In this document: piece by piece, positions 14,764 through 19,564 of the stretch
Position numbering within the stretch: position 1 is the first letter of the stretch
How the letters are laid out: each line of letters begins with the position of its first letter
Source: Desulfotignum sp.
Lineage (GTDB): Bacteria > Desulfobacterota > Desulfobacteria > Desulfobacterales > Desulfobacteraceae
Assembly: GCA_021737445.1 (NCBI GenBank)
Contig: JAIPDY010000038.1
Span: 1-19,564, forward strand
DNA: 19,564 nucleotides
Direction: 5' to 3'
Program-made: the position numbers and the translations under genes
Notes under the pieces: model-generated
Told to the model about the DNA's origin: nothing
Databases searched by the model: none
Seen by the model: only the letters and a program-made list of their open reading frames with translations

Positions 14764-15939
14764 ATGCAGAACCCTGTCATCGTCAGTGCCGTCAGAACCC
14801 CTCTGGGCAGTTTCGGCGGGACGTTGCATACAATGGGCGCCACAGACCTGGGCGCCCTGGTGATTAATGAAGCCATTGCCAGGGCCGGCATCGAATCATC
14901 CCGGGTCAATGAATGCATCATGGGCATGGTGCTGCCCTGCGGTTACGGCCAGAATCCGGCCAAGCAGGCCGTGGTCAAGGCCGGGCTGCCCTGGGAGGTG
15001 GAGGCCATTACCATAAACAAGGTGTGCGGATCTTCCCTCAAGGCGGTGATGCTTGCGGCCCAGGCGATCCAGTGCAATGATGCCGAAGTGGTGGTGGCCG
15101 GCGGTATGGAAACCATGAGCATGGCCCCCTATTATATGGACAAGGCCCGGTGGGGACACCGTATGGGCCCGGGCCGCATAGAGGACCACATGGTCCATGA
15201 CGGGCTGTGGGATATTGTCAACGATTTTCACATGGGCATGTCCAATGAGCTGTGTTCGGACCGCTGGGAGATCTCCAGAGAAGACCAGGACCGGTATGCG
15301 GCCGAGTCTTACCGCAGGGCCAATCTGGCGGTGGCATCAGGCCGGTTCAAAGATGAGATCATGCCGGTGATTGTGCCCCGGCGCAAGGGAGATCCCAAAA
15401 TTTTTGATACGGATGAATGCCCCCAGGACACCTCTTTTGACCTGCTGTCAAAAATGAAGCCTGCCTTTAAAAAGGATGGCAAGGGCACGGCAGGCAACGC
15501 CTCCATTATTTCCGACGGGGCATCTGCCGTGGTGGTCATGAGTGAGAAAAAGGCAAAAGAGCTGGGCTGCAACATCATGGCGAAGATCGGTGCCCAGGCA
15601 TCGTTCGGCATCGACATGAAATATGTGCTCATGGCGCCGATTTATGCCATTCCCAAGGTGTTGAAAAAAGAGGGTGTCGGTATTGACGATATCGATCTGT
15701 TTGAGATCAATGAGGCGTTTTCCGGCACATCCGCAGGCATCAACAAGGTGCTGGAACTGGACCCGGACAAGGTTAATGTCAACGGTGGCAGCGTGGCCCT
15801 GGGCCATCCCATCGGCGCTTCAGGCACCCGGGTATTGACCACGCTTTTGCATGAAATGGAAAAACGCTCAGTTAAAAAGGGACTGGCATCTTTGTGCCTG
15901 GGCGGGGGCGAGGCGGTTGCCATGGTGGTCAGCCGCTGA
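14764..15939 (+). CDS. atoB: Acetyl-CoA acetyltransferase (biosynthetic-type thiolase)
   Basis: A 391-residue thiolase. All catalytic residues are in place: C88 in NKVCGSS, the NEAFS motif, H348 in GGSVALGHPIGASG and C378 in CLGGGEA. These positions coincide with the well-known Cys/His/Cys of short-chain acetoacetyl-CoA thiolases, and the length is standard. It splits acetoacetyl-CoA with CoA into two acetyl-CoA (or the reverse) in the cytoplasm. It would finish both routes in the window: acetoacetyl-CoA from the synthetase and from the 3-hydroxybutyryl-CoA dehydrogenase. ATG 14764 has AAGGAG 9 bases upstream. The dehydrogenase gene follows after 25 bp. Confidence 0.95.
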   Translation: MQNPVIVSAVRTPLGSFGGTLHTMGATDLGALVINEAIARAGIESSRVNECIMGMVLPCGYGQNPAKQAVVKAGLPWEVEAITINKVCGSSLKAVMLAAQAIQCNDAEVVVAGGMETMSMAPYYMDKARWGHRMGPGRIEDHMVHDGLWDIVNDFHMGMSNELCSDRWEISREDQDRYAAESYRRANLAVASGRFKDEIMPVIVPRRKGDPKIFDTDECPQDTSFDLLSKMKPAFKKDGKGTAGNASIISDGASAVVVMSEKKAKELGCNIMAKIGAQASFGIDMKYVLMAPIYAIPKVLKKEGVGIDDIDLFEINEAFSGTSAGINKVLELDPDKVNVNGGSVALGHPIGASGTRVLTTLLHEMEKRSVKKGLASLCLGGGEAVAMVVSR

Positions 15940-15964
15940 CACTGAATAAAAAAAGGAGAATAAA

Positions 15965-16816
15965 ATGGATATAAACACATTTGGCGTTATCGGCGCAGGT
16001 CAGATGGGCAACGGCATTGCCCAGGTGGCGGCAGGTGCCGGGTTGTCGGTGATCATGAGCGATATCAAGGATGAATTTTGTGAAAAAGGTGTGGCTGCCA
16101 TTACCGGAAACCTGGACCGGATGGTGGCCAAGGAAAAGATCACCCAGGCGGACAAGGCGGCTGTTCTTGAACGGATCACCACCACCACGGATCTCAACGG
16201 CATGGCCAAGGCGGATTTTGTCGTGGAGGCGGCTGTGGAGCGTGAAGACCTGAAATTCAATATTTTCAGAGATCTGGACAAAATCTGTCCGCCTCACGTG
16301 ATTCTGTCCACCAACACCTCTTCCATTCCCATCGGCAGGATCGCGGCCCAGACCTTTCGGCCGGACAAGGTGATCGGCATGCATTTTATGAACCCTGTGC
16401 CTGTGATGAAACTGGTGGAGGTGATCCGGGGCATTGCCACCTCTGAAGAGACCTTTGAGACCACCTGGAAACTGTCTGAAAAATTCGGCAAAACCCCGGC
16501 CCAGGCCAGTGACTATCCAGGGTTTATAGCCAACCGGATACTGATGCCCATGATCAACGAGGCTGTGTTCTGCCTGTACCAGGGCGTGGGCAAAAAAGAG
16601 GACATTGACACGGTGATGCGCCTGGGCATGAACCATCCCATGGGGCCCCTGGCCCTGGCCGACCTCATCGGCCTGGACACCTGCCTGGCCATCATGGAAA
16701 CCCTTTATGACGGATTCAAGGATTCCAAATACCGGCCCTGTCCGCTGCTTAGAAAATATGTGGAGGCAGGATGGCTGGGCCGCAAGACCGGCAAGGGATT
16801 TTATGACTATAAATGA
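15965..16816 (+). CDS. hbd: 3-hydroxybutyryl-CoA dehydrogenase
   Basis: A 283-residue, full-length short 3-hydroxyacyl-CoA dehydrogenase. The Rossmann dinucleotide loop GAGQMGNGIAQ is at residues 10-20; the active-site region has STNTSS (115-120), H140 in GMHFMNPVPVMKLVE and E152, giving the His-Glu pair of the family; the C-terminal domain contains GFIANRILMPMINEA and GLDT. It oxidises (S)-3-hydroxybutyryl-CoA to acetoacetyl-CoA with NAD(P)+. The sequence type fits Hbd/PaaH enzymes. The ribosome-binding site AAAGGAG is 7 bases before ATG 15965. The 3' end overlaps the next gene by 14 bp. Confidence 0.95.
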   Translation: MDINTFGVIGAGQMGNGIAQVAAGAGLSVIMSDIKDEFCEKGVAAITGNLDRMVAKEKITQADKAAVLERITTTTDLNGMAKADFVVEAAVEREDLKFNIFRDLDKICPPHVILSTNTSSIPIGRIAAQTFRPDKVIGMHFMNPVPVMKLVEVIRGIATSEETFETTWKLSEKFGKTPAQASDYPGFIANRILMPMINEAVFCLYQGVGKKEDIDTVMRLGMNHPMGPLALADLIGLDTCLAIMETLYDGFKDSKYRPCPLLRKYVEAGWLGRKTGKGFYDYK

Positions 16817-17984
16817 AGAACTGCCGACCCGGATCAGCAATTTCCAAAACCGGCTCAAATCCCGGGATCTTGACGGGGCACTGGTGATCCAGAAGGCAGA
16901 CCTGTTCTATTACACCGGCACCACCCAGAACGGGTGGCTGTATGTGCCCTGTGACGGGGACCCTGTGTTTATGGTGTTCAAGGATGTGGCAAGGGCCCGG
17001 ATTGAAACCGGTTTGCCGGAGGTGATCCCGGTGCTGAGTCCAAAAAAGATTCCGGACATTCTCTTGGGCCGGGGCCTTGATCTGCCCGAAACCCTGGGCA
17101 TGGAGCTGGATGTGCTGCCGGCCGGTCAGTTTCTGCTGTTCCAAAAGATTTTCAGACAGAGCCGGATCACGGACATCTCCTTTGAAATCAGACATCAGCG
17201 GGCCGTGAAATCCGCATTTGAGCTTGGATGCATGCAGCGGGCCGCGGCCATGGCCGACCAGGTGGCTGAAAAGGTGAAGGACCTGCTCCAGGCAGGCATG
17301 CCGGAGATCGAACTGGCCGGGCGCCTGGAGGCCCATGCCCGGAAACTTGGCCACCAGGGACTGATCCGCATGCGCCTGTGGGACAACCATCTGTTTTACG
17401 GTCATATCATGTGCGGGGCATCTGCTGCAGTGCCCGGATCACTGGCCTCTCCCACGGCCGGTGCCGGGCTCAATCCCAGCATCGGCCAGGGTCCGGGCAA
17501 AGGTTTGATCCGGCCCAACCAGCCGGTACTGGTGGATTATGTGTTTGCACTGGACGGTTATCTGGCTGACCATACCAGAATTTTTTCTTTGGGACCTGTG
17601 CCTGATGAACTTCAAAAAGCCCACGAGGCCATGCTGGCCATCCAGTCGTCGGTACAGAAGACTGCGGTTCCCGGTGCTGTGACCGGCGATTTGTACGAAA
17701 TCATGGTCGGCATGGCAGATGATCTGGGATATGGGGAGTATTTCATGGGGGCTTCAGACCCGAAAATCCGGTTTACAGGCCATGGCCTGGGCATTGAACT
17801 GGATGAATTTCCCTTTATCGCCAAAGATCAGACCCTGGTTCTGGAGCCGGGCATGACCCTGGCCCTGGAGCCCAAGGTGGTATGGCCGGGTAAAGGGGTG
17901 GTGGGGATAGAAAACACCTGGGTGATCACAGAGACCGGACCGGAGCGCCTGACACGGTTTCCGGATGCTGTTTGCGTGCTGTAA
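16803..17984 (+). CDS. M24-family metallopeptidase (Xaa-Pro aminopeptidase/prolidase-like)
   Basis: A 393-residue protein with a creatinase-type N-terminal domain (about 1-130, with LDGALVIQKADLFYYTGTTQ) and a pita-bread M24 domain (about 140-393). All five metal ligands of the family can be placed: D245 (VLVDYV), D256 (GYLADHTR), H327 (FTGHGLGIELDEFP), E356 (LALEPKVV) and E370 (GIENTWVIT). It is thus expected to be an active di-metal peptidase for Xaa-Pro peptides or a related amide. The start at 16803 is preferred over an open-frame start at 16707 because AAGGG lies just upstream and the overlap with the dehydrogenase stop (14 bp) implies coupled translation. Why a peptidase ends an acyl-CoA operon is unclear; it might feed amino acids to the pathway. 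Confidence 0.87.
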   Translation: MTINEELPTRISNFQNRLKSRDLDGALVIQKADLFYYTGTTQNGWLYVPCDGDPVFMVFKDVARARIETGLPEVIPVLSPKKIPDILLGRGLDLPETLGMELDVLPAGQFLLFQKIFRQSRITDISFEIRHQRAVKSAFELGCMQRAAAMADQVAEKVKDLLQAGMPEIELAGRLEAHARKLGHQGLIRMRLWDNHLFYGHIMCGASAAVPGSLASPTAGAGLNPSIGQGPGKGLIRPNQPVLVDYVFALDGYLADHTRIFSLGPVPDELQKAHEAMLAIQSSVQKTAVPGAVTGDLYEIMVGMADDLGYGEYFMGASDPKIRFTGHGLGIELDEFPFIAKDQTLVLEPGMTLALEPKVVWPGKGVVGIENTWVITETGPERLTRFPDAVCVL

Positions 17985-17999
17985 AATCAATAAGTGATG

Positions 18000-19564
18000 T
18001 TAAAGGGCTTCCAGGATTTTTTTGGCAGTGTCAGCGCCGTTGAAATCCTCTTGAACTGCCAGGGCGGTGTTAAGGGCTTTTTTTGCCTCTTCAGCCCTGC
18101 CCAGTTTTTCATAGGCCAGCCCCAGGTGATAAAAAAACACAGGATTTTCAGGATCGATCCCGGCAGCAGCTTCAAATTCCATGGCAGCGCTGTCATAAAG
18201 TTTCTTTTTATAGTATACCCATCCCAGGGTGTCCATGATGGCCGGCACCTGTCCTGTCAGTTTTTTGGCCTGTCTGGCCAGTTCCAGTGCCTGGTTGAGT
18301 TGTCTGTTTTGTTCTGCATACAGATAAGCCAGGTTGTTGAGAGCCGGGACATGGGCCGCATCAATTTCAAGGGCTTTCTCATAATGGGTCTGTGCCAGGT
18401 CATGCCGGTTTGTCTTTTCGTACAGGGTGCCTGCCAGGGTGTGGGCAGCAGGCTGGTCAGGACGGTTTTCAATGAGCCTGGTACAGGCCAGGATCGCATC
18501 GTCGATCCGGTTTCGGGCAATGAGAACTCTGGCCATGCTGATGTAGGGGGGAGCATAGTCAGGGTTTTTTAAAATGGATTGTTCAAAAGTGTCCAGGGCT
18601 TTTTCCACCTGATTGCCTGCCAGATAAATGCCGGCTTTGAGATTGTAAATTACAGCGGCAATCACATGATTTTGTTTTCCCCTTGCGGCAAGATGGTCAT
18701 CACAGGTTTGCAGTGCCCTGTCATACCTGTTTTGCAGTGCATACACAGATATCAGGCTGGAAAACACATCCATGAGATCCGGATCAATTGTCAGGGCATG
18801 GGTAAACTGTTTTATGGCCTTGTCATAGTTTTTCTCAGACCGTTCCAGAATCCCCAGACGAAAATAGGCCGAAGGATTGTCCGGTGCAAGAGAGGTGAGC
18901 TGTTCAAAGATATCCCTGGCCGGCTGGATTTTCCGGGTTGCCAGCAACACATTTCCCAGCAGCATTGAGGCGCCGTAGTTGTCGGGCATCTGTTCAAGCA
19001 CCTTTTGGGCACTGGTTCTTGCAAGGTCCATATCTTTCTGGCGCAAATGAATATTTCCCATGAGCAACCGGGCCTGAAAAAGGCCGGGATCTTTTTCAAT
19101 GGCAGTGGAAAGAAACGATTTTGCCTGGGAGATCTCCCCTTTTTTTTCCAGTACCGATCCCAGAAGATAATAATATCTGCCCGATTCCGGTTCTTCCTGG
19201 ATCAATGTGTGGAAAATTGTTTCAGCACCCTCAAACTCTTTTTTTTCAGCCAGAATTTTACCTTTCAGGATTCTGGCGGGCAGAAACCCTGGGCGCTGGG
19301 CAAGAATTTTGTCCACCATCTCCCGGGCCCGGGCAAAATTTTTATGGGAAAAATAAAATTCCGCACCGGTATTTATAACAGCATGGTTTTCCGGTTCCAG
19401 ATCCAGGGTTTTCTGGATATAGGCTTCAGCCTCGCTTCTCATGTTTTGGCGGTTATATACATTGGCCAGCAGCATATGGGCGGACAGGTTTTCCGGGTCT
19501 TTTTTAAGGGCAGTCAAAAAATGGGTTTCTGCTTTTTCAAGGGCATTGCGGTCCAGATAAAAAT
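18000..19564 (-). CDS. Tetratricopeptide-repeat protein, C-terminal part
   Basis: The frame is open to the window edge, so the start lies beyond 19564; a TTG at 19517 is internal, since the residues before it (YLDRNALEKAETHFLTALKKDP) complete a TPR unit. About 521 residues are visible, made of some 15 consecutive ~34-residue TPR units with the usual W/L-G-Y-A-F-A-P pattern, for example YYLLGSVLEKKGEISQAKSF and PALNNLAYLYAEQN. No enzyme motif, membrane segment or signal is seen in this part. The ending (DTLGWVYYKKKLYDSAAMEF) resembles TPR proteins linked to exosortase/PEP-CTERM export, but that is only a style match. It probably acts as a protein-binding scaffold. It converges on the peptidase gene with only 15 bp between, with no visible terminator. 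Confidence 0.85.
   Translation of the reverse strand, partial: FYLDRNALEKAETHFLTALKKDPENLSAHMLLANVYNRQNMRSEAEAYIQKTLDLEPENHAVINTGAEFYFSHKNFARAREMVDKILAQRPGFLPARILKGKILAEKKEFEGAETIFHTLIQEEPESGRYYYLLGSVLEKKGEISQAKSFLSTAIEKDPGLFQARLLMGNIHLRQKDMDLARTSAQKVLEQMPDNYGASMLLGNVLLATRKIQPARDIFEQLTSLAPDNPSAYFRLGILERSEKNYDKAIKQFTHALTIDPDLMDVFSSLISVYALQNRYDRALQTCDDHLAARGKQNHVIAAVIYNLKAGIYLAGNQVEKALDTFEQSILKNPDYAPPYISMARVLIARNRIDDAILACTRLIENRPDQPAAHTLAGTLYEKTNRHDLAQTHYEKALEIDAAHVPALNNLAYLYAEQNRQLNQALELARQAKKLTGQVPAIMDTLGWVYYKKKLYDSAAMEFEAAAGIDPENPVFFYHLGLAYEKLGRAEEAKKALNTALAVQEDFNGADTAKKILEAL

Overview
The window reads as a chromosomal segment of an anaerobic, fatty-acid-oxidising bacterium, most likely a sulfate-reducing Desulfobacterota (Desulfobacteraceae-like). 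This is inferred from gene content, protein style and moderate GC; there is no rRNA or marker gene to prove it. It is dominated by acyl-CoA catabolism, and all genes have clear Shine-Dalgarno sequences.

Left edge (1-1545): the 3' end of a CoA-transferase/GNAT fusion gene on the + strand converges with a SAM-dependent methyltransferase on the - strand. A terminator separates the methyltransferase from the operon upstream of it.

Minus-strand operon (8931 down to 1546): SCAD-type acyl-CoA dehydrogenase, enoyl-CoA hydratase (AUH-like), acyl-CoA carboxyltransferase (methylcrotonyl-CoA carboxylase beta-like), HMG-CoA lyase-like enzyme, XRE-cupin regulator, acetoacetyl-CoA synthetase. The order matches a leucine/isovalerate route (isovaleryl-CoA to methylcrotonyl-CoA, methylglutaconyl-CoA, HMG-CoA, then acetyl-CoA plus acetoacetate, then acetoacetyl-CoA). 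However, no biotin carboxylase/biotin carrier subunit is present, and several enzymes carry non-canonical active-site residues.

Middle (9193-10139): a universal stress protein and a convergent adenosine-specific kinase share a terminator region and sit between the two catabolic operons.

Plus-strand operon (10376-17984): TetR regulator, fused B12-dependent isobutyryl-CoA mutase (IcmF), a 447-bp non-coding gap with a very long imperfect palindrome, acetyl-CoA acetyltransferase, 3-hydroxybutyryl-CoA dehydrogenase, and an M24-type metallopeptidase overlapping it. A TPR protein converges from the right edge and runs off the window.

The most telling regulatory signal is one palindrome, TGAnnGAGCGCTCnnTCA, found just downstream of a TTGACA-type promoter in front of both operons. 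It suggests that the TetR protein controls both. Together the operons encode a full isobutyryl-CoA to acetyl-CoA route (IcmF, dehydrogenase, hydratase, 3-hydroxybutyryl-CoA dehydrogenase, thiolase) and a nearly full isovaleryl-CoA route. IcmF-type mutases are also known to interconvert isovaleryl-CoA and pivalyl-CoA, so a pivalate link is possible.
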